This document shows positions 54,483 through 63,394 of a stretch of DNA of 64,000 nt, in pieces. The notes beneath the pieces are model-generated. The model was not told where the DNA came from and searched no databases. It saw only the letters and a program-made list of their open reading frames with translations. The DNA is from Achromobacter sp. Bel (lineage in GTDB: Bacteria > Pseudomonadota > Gammaproteobacteria > Burkholderiales > Burkholderiaceae_B). The first letter of the stretch is position 1. Each line of letters opens with the position of its first letter. The stretch lies in assembly GCF_012928505.1 (NCBI RefSeq), contig NZ_JABBJN010000014.1, forward strand, positions 59,062 to 123,061, written 5' to 3'. The position numbers were made by a program, and so were the translations under genes.

Positions 54483-55784
54483 TTACGCCGGGTCGTAGTG
54501 CGCCAGCAAGCCGGCGATCGCGTGGCGCAAGGCGCGCTTGATCATGCGCGCCTCGGCGTCGTCGTCTTCGGGCCGGGCGTCGCGCTCGTGGCGTTCGCGC
54601 ACCGGGGCGCTCAAATGCGTGACGCGCAATGCGATTGCGCCGCCGCCGCCCGGTTGCGTGGCGCTGATGCGCACATATTCCGAATGGGCGATCTGCCGCA
54701 CCAGCTCCCGCGCGCCTGTGGCGGTCTCAGCGTAGAGCGCATGATTCGAAGGGCCGGGCCCGAATCGCACGGACAGTTGCGCTGGCCCCGCCGTGCGCAG
54801 CAAGACCGACAGGCGTTCCATGGCGTCTTCGATTTCGCCAGGAAAGCCGTCGTAGACGCCGTCGATCTCCTGGCGCGGCCGCAGCAACGCCTGCGCGTCG
54901 GCAAGCGCCGCAAGACTCGACGCCAGGCGCGCGGCGCCGCGTGCATCGCGGCGCAACCAGCATGGCGCCACGATGTCCGCGATCGCATGCGTGGGCGGAT
55001 AAAAGCGATAGCTGCGCCCGTGGCGCGACATGACGCGGCTGCGGTCAGGGTCGGCGTCGTTGGTGGCAAGCAGGCCGACCTGCGGCGATTCAGTGCAGTA
55101 CACGTCATTGCCGGCGGCGATCAGGCAGTCCGCCCGCAGCGCGCCGCGCACCAGCACCTGACAGCGATAGTGCCGGCATAACAAAGCCGTGGCGTCCAAG
55201 CCTTCGGTGAATGCATGCCGCCCTTCGGGCAGCATCAACAGCCCGATCCGCGCCGGACCCAGCGCGACCAGCATCGGGCCGATCTCGGGGTCGGCGCCTG
55301 ACGCGCCGGGTTCCGAATCCCGGTCCGCCGCCTCTCCCACGCGCACCGCATCCGCGTCCAGACCCGCCGAGAACACCCAGCCTGCTATCCGCAAGGCCGG
55401 GTGATCGGGCAGTTGCGCCGGTAGCGCCAACGCCGTTGCCATCACCGGCTCGTCCGCCACCAGCACCACCCATTGCCCGTCTCCGGCGATGGGCAGCCGT
55501 GCCGCCGCGGCCTCGTCCAGCAAGGCGTAGTACGTCCCGTTGTCGGTGTCGCGGATCCGGCACAAGAGCGTCTGGGCCTGCGCCAGGTTCAACACCCGCA
55601 GCGTCAGGCCCTGCCATGCCACGCGGGCCAGGGCCGGTGTCCGACGCGCGCGGTCCGTCCATGCCTGCTGCTCGGCAGCCCGCGCGTCAAGCGCGGCGCG
55701 CTGATCGTCGGCCTGCTCCAACCGCTGCGCACGCTGCTGCTCGCGCCAGCGCTTGCGCGGATCCCCGCCCGCAGGTTCGCTCAT
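54483..55784 (-). CDS. Hypothetical protein with N-terminal coiled coil
   Basis: The 433-residue protein starts with a charged coiled coil (RKRWREQQRAQRLEQADDQR). The rest is Ala-rich, mixed, and contains a strand-rich middle (DNGTYYALLDEAAAARLPIA) and a terminal helix. No family is recognised. Its start shares ATGA with the stop of the upstream lipoprotein gene, so it is coupled to that gene and may work with it at the envelope or in regulation. Confidence 0.6.
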   Translation of the reverse strand: MSEPAGGDPRKRWREQQRAQRLEQADDQRAALDARAAEQQAWTDRARRTPALARVAWQGLTLRVLNLAQAQTLLCRIRDTDNGTYYALLDEAAAARLPIAGDGQWVVLVADEPVMATALALPAQLPDHPALRIAGWVFSAGLDADAVRVGEAADRDSEPGASGADPEIGPMLVALGPARIGLLMLPEGRHAFTEGLDATALLCRHYRCQVLVRGALRADCLIAAGNDVYCTESPQVGLLATNDADPDRSRVMSRHGRSYRFYPPTHAIADIVAPCWLRRDARGAARLASSLAALADAQALLRPRQEIDGVYDGFPGEIEDAMERLSVLLRTAGPAQLSVRFGPGPSNHALYAETATGARELVRQIAHSEYVRISATQPGGGGAIALRVTHLSAPVRERHERDARPEDDDAEARMIKRALRHAIAGLLAHYDPA

Positions 55785-56830
55785 TTTCCTTTGCGCATCG
55801 ACACCGGCACGCCCCAGACCGGGTCTTCCATGCCCTGCTTGCCCAGCGTCGTGATCTGCATGGCTTGCAGCTTGGAGAGCATCTGCAAGTGTTCCGCGCT
55901 GACGTTCTTGCGGCGCGCGATGAGTTTCTGCGAAAACTCCAGGGGCGCCGGTCGGGTGTAGACGGTCAGGTCTTCAAGCGGGCACTCGATCATCTTGGGT
56001 TCGACTGCACGGCACGCCGACTGCTTGTACTGATAGGCGGGCGTCTTCAGGTGCATGCGCTGGCTCAGCACCAATTGCCCGGCCTTGAGCGTGAAGCTTG
56101 CCAGCGCCTGTTTGGGTGGAATGCGCGACTGGACCTTGATCGCGGGGATGTCGCGATACTTCGTATCTTCGCGGTAGCCTGCTGCCCCGGTCTGCGTAGT
56201 CTGGCTGTACTGCTGCTCGCCCCAGCTCACGCAGGCGCCTGACGCCGCGTGTACGGCGGTGCAGACCGTTCGAGACCCGGTCTGCGTGCCGTAGCTGGCG
56301 TCGTGCCAATTGGTCTGCTTGTAGAACTCGCGATAGAGTTCGGGCGACAGATAAGACGTGCCATTCGCGCCGCGGCCCGAGCCGACCGGGCCCTTCTGAG
56401 CGCCCACCTCGTCAAGCAACGCATTCAGCTTGTAATCATCGCCGCCCGTCAGCAGATACTTGCCAGGCGGCAGGATATGCACCTCGAACGAATTGAACAG
56501 CAGGGGCGTCTTGGTGTCCTTCTGCAGCGAATTGTTCTGGAAGCTGCGGCTGAAGGTCACCTGCGGAGCCGCTTCGTTCATCCAGATCGCGCGGGTGGTG
56601 TACTTCGTCATGGCGTACGCATCGCCCAACGTGGGATGCGGCGTCAGGTCGGCCACCAGCACCACGGCCATATCCGACTTCAGCGCTTCGTCGATCAGAT
56701 CCAGCAGTTGCGCGTAGCGCGGATCATCCATCGTGCCCTCGTCGCCCACGAACGCGTTCTTCGCGCAGCCCGACAGGGCAAGCGCAAGGGCCAGGGCGGA
56801 CAAGACGAGTCTCGGTCGCGGCAAAGTCAT
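55781..56830 (-). CDS. Putative lipoprotein, first gene of a two-gene operon
   Basis: The 349-residue protein has a lipoprotein signal (MTLPRPRLVLSALALALALS, lipobox LALSGC, Cys about residue 22). The mature part has several Cys (SRTVCTAVHAASGACVSW, SACRAVEPKMIECPLEDL) and basic strands. No family is recognised. ATG 56830 is chosen; the longer frame is spurious. The stop overlaps the coiled-coil gene start in ATGA. Confidence 0.62.
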   Translation of the reverse strand: MTLPRPRLVLSALALALALSGCAKNAFVGDEGTMDDPRYAQLLDLIDEALKSDMAVVLVADLTPHPTLGDAYAMTKYTTRAIWMNEAAPQVTFSRSFQNNSLQKDTKTPLLFNSFEVHILPPGKYLLTGGDDYKLNALLDEVGAQKGPVGSGRGANGTSYLSPELYREFYKQTNWHDASYGTQTGSRTVCTAVHAASGACVSWGEQQYSQTTQTGAAGYREDTKYRDIPAIKVQSRIPPKQALASFTLKAGQLVLSQRMHLKTPAYQYKQSACRAVEPKMIECPLEDLTVYTRPAPLEFSQKLIARRKNVSAEHLQMLSKLQAMQITTLGKQGMEDPVWGVPVSMRKGK

Positions 56831-57093
56831 GGATCGGTCCTTGAGTGAGGCGGAATCAGGTCGTTGACCGCGCATACTACTGAGTGGGGGCCGGATCGCA
56901 ATGCCCGGTTGGCAGCCTGAAACATGGCGCGACACGCGATTGCACACATCGCGGCAGGCGGCGCGTAACCCATTGGGCCAGCATCGTGGCCGAACCGCCA
57001 GCAATGGCGCGGGTTCCCGCCACGCCGCGCCAAAGCCCGGACCGGTGAGCCCTGGCCCGGCACACGCCACCCCATCGAAAATTATTGTTGCGA

Positions 57094-57123
57094 TTGTTTC
57101 TGCTGCGGGTGCTGTGCTAGAGT
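57094..57123 (+). promoter_or_regulatory. Putative promoter of the ileS-like leader
   Basis: TTGTTT at 57094-57099 and TAGAGT at 57118-57123, 18 bp apart, with TG one base before the -10. Transcription would start near 57130 and give a roughly 190-nt leader containing the Ile-rich peptide and terminator. Match is moderate. Confidence 0.4.
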
Positions 57124-57160
57124 GAGTCAATATCATCAACACGCCCATCAGCCCATACCC

Positions 57161-57241
57161 GTGTCCAGATTCCTGTCGATCGTGATTATTCGCTCCTCCG
57201 CTGCCATTGGGCGCCGGGGGCGAATTACGTTGGGCAGCTAA
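57161..57241 (+). CDS. Leader peptide with isoleucine codon cluster
   Basis: A 26-residue open frame starts at GTG 57161 and stops at TAA 57239-57241. It contains Ile codons at 57179, 57185, 57188, 57206 and 57224, with the run SIVII near the start. It lies 77 bp before the gene for an isoleucyl-tRNA synthetase paralogue, with a perfect intrinsic terminator between. This is the layout of a ribosome-mediated attenuator that senses charged tRNA-Ile. No strong ribosome binding site precedes the GTG, which is a weak point; an in-frame GTG at 57122 is also possible. Confidence 0.6.
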   Translation: MSRFLSIVIIRSSAAIGRRGRITLGS

Positions 57242-57297
57242 GCCCCACCTTCGCACCTCGCCTTCCAAAGGGCAGCGTACAGAACGCTGCCCTTTTT
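57200..57297 (+). promoter_or_regulatory. Attenuator region upstream of the IleRS paralogue
   Basis: GGGCAGC at 57232-57238 repeats the start of the terminator left arm (57270-57276). GCTGCC at 57200-57205 and GCTGCCC at 57286-57292 can each pair with either copy, so pairings are mutually exclusive. A ribosome stalled on the Ile codons just upstream would cover the 57200 segment and change which hairpin forms. Which pairing is the antiterminator cannot be settled without folding. Confidence 0.55.
57267..57297 (+). terminator. Attenuator terminator in the ileS-like leader
   Basis: A perfect 12-bp stem (AAAGGGCAGCGT against ACGCTGCCCTTT) with a 5-nt loop, continuing into T-rich DNA. It ends about 20 nt before the start codon, so it lies inside the leader, not after a gene. 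Confidence 0.88.
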
Positions 57298-57317
57298 GCA
57301 TTTCTGGACTCGAAAAA

Positions 57318-59831
57318 ATGTACACGCTGAATCTCTTCAAGCATGGCTTCCCGCTGACTACTCTGCACGCCGACAAGACGGAAACCCTGCGACGCTGGTC
57401 GAGCCTGCCGGTCGTCGAGGGCCTGCATCGCACGCAAGGCGCGCGTCCCCTCTTTCTGCTGCACGACGGTCCGCCCTATGCCAACGGCCCCCTGCATCTG
57501 GGCCACGCCGTCAACAAAGGCCTGAAAGACTCGGCCGTCAAGTTCAAGCGGCTGCAAGGCTATTTCGCGCCGTATGTTCCCGGCTTCGACTGCCACGGCC
57601 TGCCTGTCGAACTGGAGGTCGAACGCCTGGGCCACGGCAAGGACGACCCGACGGCCTTCGTCGCGGCCTGCCGGTCCTATGCCCGGTCGCAGGTCGACCT
57701 GCAGACCGCCCAATTCCGGGAACTGGGCGTGGCCGCCGATTGGGACGAGCCTTATCTGACCATGGCGCCTGGCTTCGAAGCCGGCGCGGCCAAGGTGTTC
57801 CAAGCGCTGCCCGGCGCCGTCACGCGGCTGCGGCCAGTGCATTGGTGTCCGGCGTGCGCCTCGTCATTGGCGGAAGCCGAGGTCGAGTACCAGACCAAGG
57901 CCGGCGATAGCCTCGTCGTGCTGTTTCCGGTGGCGGGCGCCCGCAACCTGTTCCTGGACGTCTGGACCACGACGCCGTATACGCTGCCCGCCAACAAGGC
58001 CGTCGCCTACAACCCGGCCCTGAGCTATGTTGCCGCGGTGGACGGCCTGCGCACGCGGGTGCGCTTGCGCCAGGCGGGCGACGAGCAACTGCCCGACTTC
58101 GACCTGGCGGGGTTGACGGTGGTCAGCCCCTATACCCGGGACACCGTCCCTGTCCTGCCGGCGGATTTCGTCAGCCGTGCGGGCACGGGACTGGTGCATA
58201 TGGCGCCGGCGTTCGGTACGGACGATTTCCGCGTCTGCGAGCAATATGGCCTGGCGGTCGAGCAGTACCTGGACGCGCGTGGGCGTTTTGTCGTGCCGGG
58301 CATGGAGGGCATGGATCTGGCGCAAGCCAAGGCCCACGTACTGGAACGCGTCGCGCCCCTGGTGGTTGCCCTATCCCCCCTGGAACATGAATACCCCCAT
58401 TGCTGGCGGCACAAGACGCCGGTGTTCTTCCGTGCGTCGCAAGAGTGGTTCCTGGACCTGGCCGAGACCCGGCAGCATGCCCTGCGCGCGCTGGAAGCGG
58501 TAACGTTCGTGCCCGCCTCCGGCCGTGAACGGCTGACCAGCATGCTGGCCGGCCGCGGGGCCTGGTGCGTATCGCGCAACCGGCTGTGGGGCACGCCCCT
58601 GGTGGATCCGGCCAACCCCGACGACCTGCGCCTGGCGGCGCGGGTCGCCACGGAAGGCGTGGAAGCCTGGCAGAGCGAAGGGCCGCGCCGCACGCTGGAC
58701 GTGTGGTTCGACAGCGGCGTGACCCATCAGCTTGTGCTGATGCAGCGCTACGGCCGCACCGCCGACGTCTATCTGGAAGGCTCCGACCAGCACCGCGGCT
58801 GGTTCCAGTCGTCGCTGCTGACCTGCGCGGCGGCGGGCGGCGGCGCGCCCTACAAGCAGGTCGTCACCCACGGATTCGTGGTGGATGGCACGGGCCAGAA
58901 GTTTTCGAAGTCCAGCAAGAACTACCAGCCGCTGGACCAGATGCTCAAGACCCTGAGCCCGGACGTGCTGCGTTTGTGGACGCTGCAGCAGGACTTCACG
59001 CGGGAACTGAAGTTCTCGGGCGAGGCGCTGGCGCTGACCAAGGAGCGCTTCCGCAAGCTGCGCAACACCATGCGCTTCTGCCTGCAGAACCTGCAGGATT
59101 TCGATTGGAGAGCGCCGCCGCTGGCTCATCCGCTGGACCGGGTCCAGGTGACCTTGCTGCGCAAGCTGGGCGCCGATGTCTGCCAGGCGGCCGACCGCTA
59201 CGACTTTGCCGCTGCCGTATCCCATCTGCTGCGCTATGCGGAACGCGCATCCAGCGATTATTTTCCGGCGGTGAAGGACAGTCTCTACTGCGACCAGCCT
59301 GACGCGCCCCGCCGGCGGCAGGTCCAGCATGTGCTGGGCTTGCTGGTGCGCACACTGGTGCGGCTGCTGACCCCGGTACTGGCCTTCTCTTGCGAGGAAG
59401 TTTTCCAGTACCTGAGAACGGCGGGTGCGGAGCAGGCGGACAGCGTGCTGCTGACCACGCTTGCCGACGTCCGCCTGCCGGCCTTCGACGACGAGGCCGC
59501 AAGCCTCGCGGCCTATGAGGAAGCGGTCGAGGTCAAGGGGGCCCTGCACCGCTGGGTGGAAGGCAATCGGGATGACCGGGTCAAGGGCCCCGCCCAGGTG
59601 GAGGTCACGCTATCGCGGGCCGTGGCGAACAGGCTGGGCGCATTTGCGGACGTGCTCGGCGCCGCGGATGTGCGCCAGGAAGAGGCGATGGCCGATGGCG
59701 CGCAAGCGAGCTTCCAGCCGACGGCGTGGCGCGCGTGTCCGTGTTGCCGCCGGCACGCGCCGTCCGTGCCGGATGACGGCGGGCTGTGCGAGCGCTGCGT
59801 CGACGTCCAGGGAGCGCTCAGCTTGCGGTGA
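57318..59831 (+). CDS. Isoleucyl-tRNA synthetase paralogue
   Basis: The 837-residue class I synthetase is of the IleRS/ValRS/LeuRS group. The HIGH motif is HLGH at residues 60-63 in GPPYANGPLHLGHAVNKGLK. The editing domain has VWTTTPYTLPANKAVAYNP and GTGLVHMAPAFGTDDF (GHG replaced by AFG, catalytic Asp kept). KMSKS is KFSKS near residue 528. Two Cys pairs near residues 807 and 826 (ACPCCRRH, LCERC) form the C-terminal zinc site of bacterial type 1 IleRS. It is about 100 residues shorter than housekeeping IleS (about 940), which is expected elsewhere. The leader attenuator suggests a second copy induced by low charged tRNA-Ile, for example under mupirocin-like inhibitors. Confidence 0.88.
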   Translation: MYTLNLFKHGFPLTTLHADKTETLRRWSSLPVVEGLHRTQGARPLFLLHDGPPYANGPLHLGHAVNKGLKDSAVKFKRLQGYFAPYVPGFDCHGLPVELEVERLGHGKDDPTAFVAACRSYARSQVDLQTAQFRELGVAADWDEPYLTMAPGFEAGAAKVFQALPGAVTRLRPVHWCPACASSLAEAEVEYQTKAGDSLVVLFPVAGARNLFLDVWTTTPYTLPANKAVAYNPALSYVAAVDGLRTRVRLRQAGDEQLPDFDLAGLTVVSPYTRDTVPVLPADFVSRAGTGLVHMAPAFGTDDFRVCEQYGLAVEQYLDARGRFVVPGMEGMDLAQAKAHVLERVAPLVVALSPLEHEYPHCWRHKTPVFFRASQEWFLDLAETRQHALRALEAVTFVPASGRERLTSMLAGRGAWCVSRNRLWGTPLVDPANPDDLRLAARVATEGVEAWQSEGPRRTLDVWFDSGVTHQLVLMQRYGRTADVYLEGSDQHRGWFQSSLLTCAAAGGGAPYKQVVTHGFVVDGTGQKFSKSSKNYQPLDQMLKTLSPDVLRLWTLQQDFTRELKFSGEALALTKERFRKLRNTMRFCLQNLQDFDWRAPPLAHPLDRVQVTLLRKLGADVCQAADRYDFAAAVSHLLRYAERASSDYFPAVKDSLYCDQPDAPRRRQVQHVLGLLVRTLVRLLTPVLAFSCEEVFQYLRTAGAEQADSVLLTTLADVRLPAFDDEAASLAAYEEAVEVKGALHRWVEGNRDDRVKGPAQVEVTLSRAVANRLGAFADVLGAADVRQEEAMADGAQASFQPTAWRACPCCRRHAPSVPDDGGLCERCVDVQGALSLR

Positions 59832-59908
59832 TGATCGGGCATGGCGGAATTCATCATCCCGTCATTCGGCGTTTCTATGCTTCCCACTTTTTCGGACGGG
59901 CGGCACAG

Positions 59909-62050
59909 ATGGCGCATGACAAGCACGACGGCAAACATGACATTGCCAAGACACACTCCCCCCTGCCGACCGCGACAGACCCGCGCCGCCGCAGCCTGCT
60001 CAAGGCAGGCTTCGGCGCCACGCTGCTGCCGGTAGGCGGCTCCCTGCTGCTGTCCGCCTGCGCAAGTGATGACGACGACGATGACGCCACCCCGGGGCCC
60101 GGCGCCCCCGCGCCGCAACCGGAACCGGAACCGCAGCCCAAGAACGTATCCAGCTTCGCGGTGGCGGTCTTGCCCGACACGCAGTTCTATTCGCGCTACG
60201 CGACCGACGCCGAGAACCAGCAGTTCATGCGCAAGTACGGCAGCGAGCCTTTCAAGGCGCAGACACAGTGGGTAGCCGACCACGCCAAATCGCTCAGCAT
60301 TCCGTTCCTGATCCACCTGGGCGACGTGGTGGATCAGCAGGGCAAGCCCGACCAGTGGAAGGTGGCCGACGCGGCCATGAAGATCCTGGAGGACGCCCGC
60401 GTGCCCTACTCGATCCTGGCGGGCAACCACGACGTGATCCTGGACCGCGACTATGTCGACGCCAGCAGCCAGGCAAGCGCGACCGACGCGCAGCGCAACC
60501 TGGCCGTGGAGCCCTATCTGCAGACCTTTGGCGCCGAACGCGCCAAGCAGCAAGCCACCTTCGGGGGCCGCGACCCCAGCGGCTTCCACGAGTACCACGT
60601 GTTCCAGGCCGAGGGCCAGAAATTCATGGTGCTGTCATTGTCGTGGCGCATTTCCGACGCCGCGCTGGCGTGGGCCAACCAGGTCATCCGCGCCAACCCT
60701 TCGCTGCCCGTCATCCTGGTCAACCACCAGTTGCTGAACATCGACAAGGACGGCGTCACGCCGCTGGAAGTGCCTTACGGCCTGATGCTGTGGGACAAGC
60801 TGATCCGCGACAATGATCAGATCTTCATGACGCTCAACGGCCACTATCACGGCGCCGCGCACCTGACCAAGACCAATGCCTTCGGCAACCCCGTCGAGGA
60901 AATGGTGGTGGACTACCAGATGGCCTACCAGGGCGGCAACGGCCTGATGCGCCTGTACGAATTCGACCTGAGCAACAACGAGATCCGCGTGCTGTCGTTC
61001 TCGCCGTGGGTGCCTCAAAAACCGAAAGGCACCCTCAACACGTTCGACCAGGCGGTGCTGACGGGCGCCAACGAGCAGTTCACCATCAAGATGGACTTCG
61101 CCAAGCGGTTCGGCGGCTTCAACAAGGACTTCAAGGCGGCCGCGCCCACGCACACCGCGCTGGTCGAGCAGGCCCGCGCCCTGATTCTTGCCAACTACAC
61201 CGATCCGGCCGCCACCGAGCAAAAGCCGGCGGCCGACAGCGAAGACTACCCGCAGGTGTCGGGCACGCTGGCGCACTGGCGCTTTTTCGGCGGCGCAGAC
61301 GGCCAACCAGTGCAGGTGGGTGAAGTCGTCGCCGACCGCACCGGCCTGAACCCGGTGCGCCGCGCATCCCTGAACGTCGACGGCGTGGCGGGCGCGCAAC
61401 TGGGCGACGTGGTCTGGTCCAACGACCACCACTACCTGTCTGCCGCTCCCGGCTCGGTGCGGTTCCTGAACACCGACAAGAACACGGCGCGCATGAGCTA
61501 CTTCACGACCGGCACGGCGGCCGCGCTGAACGCGGAGACGGCGCCCAACGGCTACACCGTCGAAGCCTTCATCAAGATCGACCGCGACTGGACCGCGTCG
61601 CGGCACGCGTGGATGAACATCATGACGCGCGACGGCAAACGCGGCGCATTGCCGGGCTTCTCCGGCGGCGATCCGGAGTCGCCTCCGCTGCTGTTCGCGG
61701 TGTCCAGCCTGCGCGAAATCCAATGGGAGGTGGTGCCTGAGCGCACCGGCACGCGTGAAGCCAAGACCAACTGGTCGGGCGAGATCATCGCCGACAAGTG
61801 GCTGCACGTCGCCATCGTGAATGACAATGCTACGCACGAAACCATCCTGTACATCGAAGGCGCGCCGGTACTTCGCAACGCGTCCGACGCCCCTGGCCTG
61901 GCCACGCTGGCGGCCGACATGCCGTGGATCATCGGCGCGGGTTCGTGGGATGGGGCGCGCGCCGACGGCTTCTTCGGCAGCATCGGCGAAGTCCGCATCG
62001 TGGGCCAGGCGCTTTCACCGGCGCAATGGCTGACGGCCCGCAAGCGCTGA
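59909..62050 (+). CDS. Tat-exported metallophosphoesterase with LamG-like domain
   Basis: The 713-residue protein has a twin-arginine signal (DPRRRSLLKAGFGATLLPVG) ending in a lipobox-like SACAS, so it may be a lipoprotein. A Pro/Glu linker follows. The calcineurin-like domain has VLPDTQFYSRYATDAENQQF, HLGDVVDQQG, AGNHDVIL and a GHYHG block; these supply the metal ligands. The C-terminal 250 residues (NGYTVEAFIKIDRDW, ETILYIEGAPVL, FGSIGEVRI) are a LamG/concanavalin-like lectin domain. ATG 59909 is chosen. It probably hydrolyses extracellular phosphoesters. Confidence 0.88.
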   Translation: MAHDKHDGKHDIAKTHSPLPTATDPRRRSLLKAGFGATLLPVGGSLLLSACASDDDDDDATPGPGAPAPQPEPEPQPKNVSSFAVAVLPDTQFYSRYATDAENQQFMRKYGSEPFKAQTQWVADHAKSLSIPFLIHLGDVVDQQGKPDQWKVADAAMKILEDARVPYSILAGNHDVILDRDYVDASSQASATDAQRNLAVEPYLQTFGAERAKQQATFGGRDPSGFHEYHVFQAEGQKFMVLSLSWRISDAALAWANQVIRANPSLPVILVNHQLLNIDKDGVTPLEVPYGLMLWDKLIRDNDQIFMTLNGHYHGAAHLTKTNAFGNPVEEMVVDYQMAYQGGNGLMRLYEFDLSNNEIRVLSFSPWVPQKPKGTLNTFDQAVLTGANEQFTIKMDFAKRFGGFNKDFKAAAPTHTALVEQARALILANYTDPAATEQKPAADSEDYPQVSGTLAHWRFFGGADGQPVQVGEVVADRTGLNPVRRASLNVDGVAGAQLGDVVWSNDHHYLSAAPGSVRFLNTDKNTARMSYFTTGTAAALNAETAPNGYTVEAFIKIDRDWTASRHAWMNIMTRDGKRGALPGFSGGDPESPPLLFAVSSLREIQWEVVPERTGTREAKTNWSGEIIADKWLHVAIVNDNATHETILYIEGAPVLRNASDAPGLATLAADMPWIIGAGSWDGARADGFFGSIGEVRIVGQALSPAQWLTARKR

Positions 62051-62113
62051 GCGGCAACCGGCGGCGCCACGCGGCGCCGCCGCCAAGGTCCCGGGGTGGC
62101 CTTGACTTCCAGC

Positions 62114-62136
62114 CGACCAACTAGTAGATTGGTTGC
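62114..62136 (+). promoter_or_regulatory. Imperfect operator upstream of the TetR gene
   Basis: GACCAACTAG, four extra bases, then TTGGTTG: almost the same element as the perfect palindrome upstream of the next operon, differing by an AGAT insertion. It probably mediates autoregulation by the TetR protein encoded just downstream. Confidence 0.55.
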
Positions 62137-62216
62137 CATGCCCGCGCAATGGCGGCACGTGCGCCGCGCGCCGCGGCAGCCGGCAGGCTTTTTTCGTCAC
62201 CCTGGATGGATTCGCA

Positions 62217-62804
62217 ATGAGTTTGGAGCTTTCCCCGAGAGCAATCGAGATCGTCGAGCAAACCCGACTGCTGCTCGCCGCCGGGGGCTATCACGGGTTC
62301 AGCTACGCCGATGTGTCCGAACGGGTCCATATCGGCAAGCCCAGCATCCACCATCATTTCCCGGCCAAAGCGGATCTGGTCCTAACCGTGGTCGTCCATC
62401 ATCGCGAGCAGGCCCGCAACGGGCTGGCGGCGCTGGATCTACACGTCCCGGACCCCGTGGGGCGCTTGACCGCCTACACCGATTACTGGGCCAAGTGCTT
62501 GCGCGACGGCTCGATGCCCATGTGCATCTGCGCAATGCTGGCCGCCGAATCGCCCCTGCTTCCCCAAGCGATCGTGGACGAAGTGCGGGCGTATTTCGGC
62601 GAATTGGCTGCCTGGATCGGATCGGTGCTTGAACGCGGCGTGTCCACAGGGCAGTTCCAACTGCGCGACGGCATCCCCGTGGAAGCGCAGACCTTCATGT
62701 CGACGGTGCATGGCGCGATGCTGACCGCGCGGGCGTTGGGCGACCCCGAGGTGTTCGCGTCGATTTCGCGCGCGGCCATTCGCCAGTTGACCGTATCGGA
62801 TTGA
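62217..62804 (+). CDS. TetR-family transcriptional regulator
   Basis: The 195-residue regulator has the N-terminal helix-turn-helix (LLAAGGYHGFSYADVSERVH, recognition helix in IGKPSIHHHFPAKADL) and an all-helical effector domain with a C-terminal region like the AcnR/RutR-type group. ATG 62217 is chosen; the longer frame is spurious. Nearly identical operator elements lie upstream of this gene and of the next operon, so it most likely represses both. The ligand is unknown. Confidence 0.9.
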   Translation: MSLELSPRAIEIVEQTRLLLAAGGYHGFSYADVSERVHIGKPSIHHHFPAKADLVLTVVVHHREQARNGLAALDLHVPDPVGRLTAYTDYWAKCLRDGSMPMCICAMLAAESPLLPQAIVDEVRAYFGELAAWIGSVLERGVSTGQFQLRDGIPVEAQTFMSTVHGAMLTARALGDPEVFASISRAAIRQLTVSD

Positions 62805-62856
62805 TCACAGCGTGAAGCGCATCCACCGGTGCGCCTTTTATTTTGCTTGTCTACCG

Positions 62857-62870
62857 ACCAACTAGTTGGT
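62857..62870 (+). promoter_or_regulatory. Perfect palindromic TetR operator
   Basis: ACCAACTAGTTGGT, a perfect 14-bp palindrome, lies 30 bp before the start of the membrane-protein gene. A variant of the same site precedes the TetR gene itself. Confidence 0.7.
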
Positions 62871-62899
62871 TGTTTAATGGATTTCAAGGAGCACCGACC

Positions 62900-63394
62900 A
62901 TGCCACATCCTATTTCCGCTTTGGGGGCCGCGCACACCCTCATCAGCCTCGTCCCCGCCACCGTGGGCCTGTACAGTTTCGCGCGGTATCGCGGAATCGA
63001 CAGCAGCACGCGAACCGGCAAGATCTATCTGGGCGGGCTGCTGCTGGCCGTGCTGACCTCGTTCGGACTGTCCAGCTCGGGCGGGTTCAACGCCGGGCAC
63101 GCGCTGGGCATTCTGGCGTTGCTCTCGGTATCGGGCGCGCTGCTGGTGTCGCGGATGCCGTGGCTGTCCCGGGCAAAACCGCATCTGGCCCAGTTGGGGT
63201 TCTCGTTCAGCTTTTTCCTGATGTGGGTCCCCGGCATCGCAGAAACGCTGACGCGGCTGCCTGTCTCGCATCCGCTGGCGGACGGGCCGCAATCCCCCTT
63301 GGTGCGCGGCGCGCTGGCGGCGTGGTTCGGAATTTTCGTGATCGGCGCCGTGACGCAGCAGCTCTGGATCCGCGCACGCAAGGAGTCACGATGA
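62900..63394 (+). CDS. Four-helix membrane protein, TetR target
   Basis: The 164-residue protein has four likely transmembrane helices (about residues 8-25, 47-65, 70-88 and 100-120) plus a last one near 135-155. HTLISLVPATVGLYSFARYR and GKIYLGGLLLAVLTSFGLSS resemble DUF2306-type proteins, but the match is loose. ATG 62900 has AAGGAG 8 nt upstream. It is preceded by the palindromic operator and overlaps the next gene in ATGA, so it is the first gene of the TetR-controlled operon. Confidence 0.72.
   Translation: MPHPISALGAAHTLISLVPATVGLYSFARYRGIDSSTRTGKIYLGGLLLAVLTSFGLSSSGGFNAGHALGILALLSVSGALLVSRMPWLSRAKPHLAQLGFSFSFFLMWVPGIAETLTRLPVSHPLADGPQSPLVRGALAAWFGIFVIGAVTQQLWIRARKESR

Noticed and set aside
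57122..57317. T-box riboswitch upstream of the IleRS paralogue
   Set aside because: No specifier-loop or T-box sequence is visible, and a translated Ile-rich frame explains the leader better.
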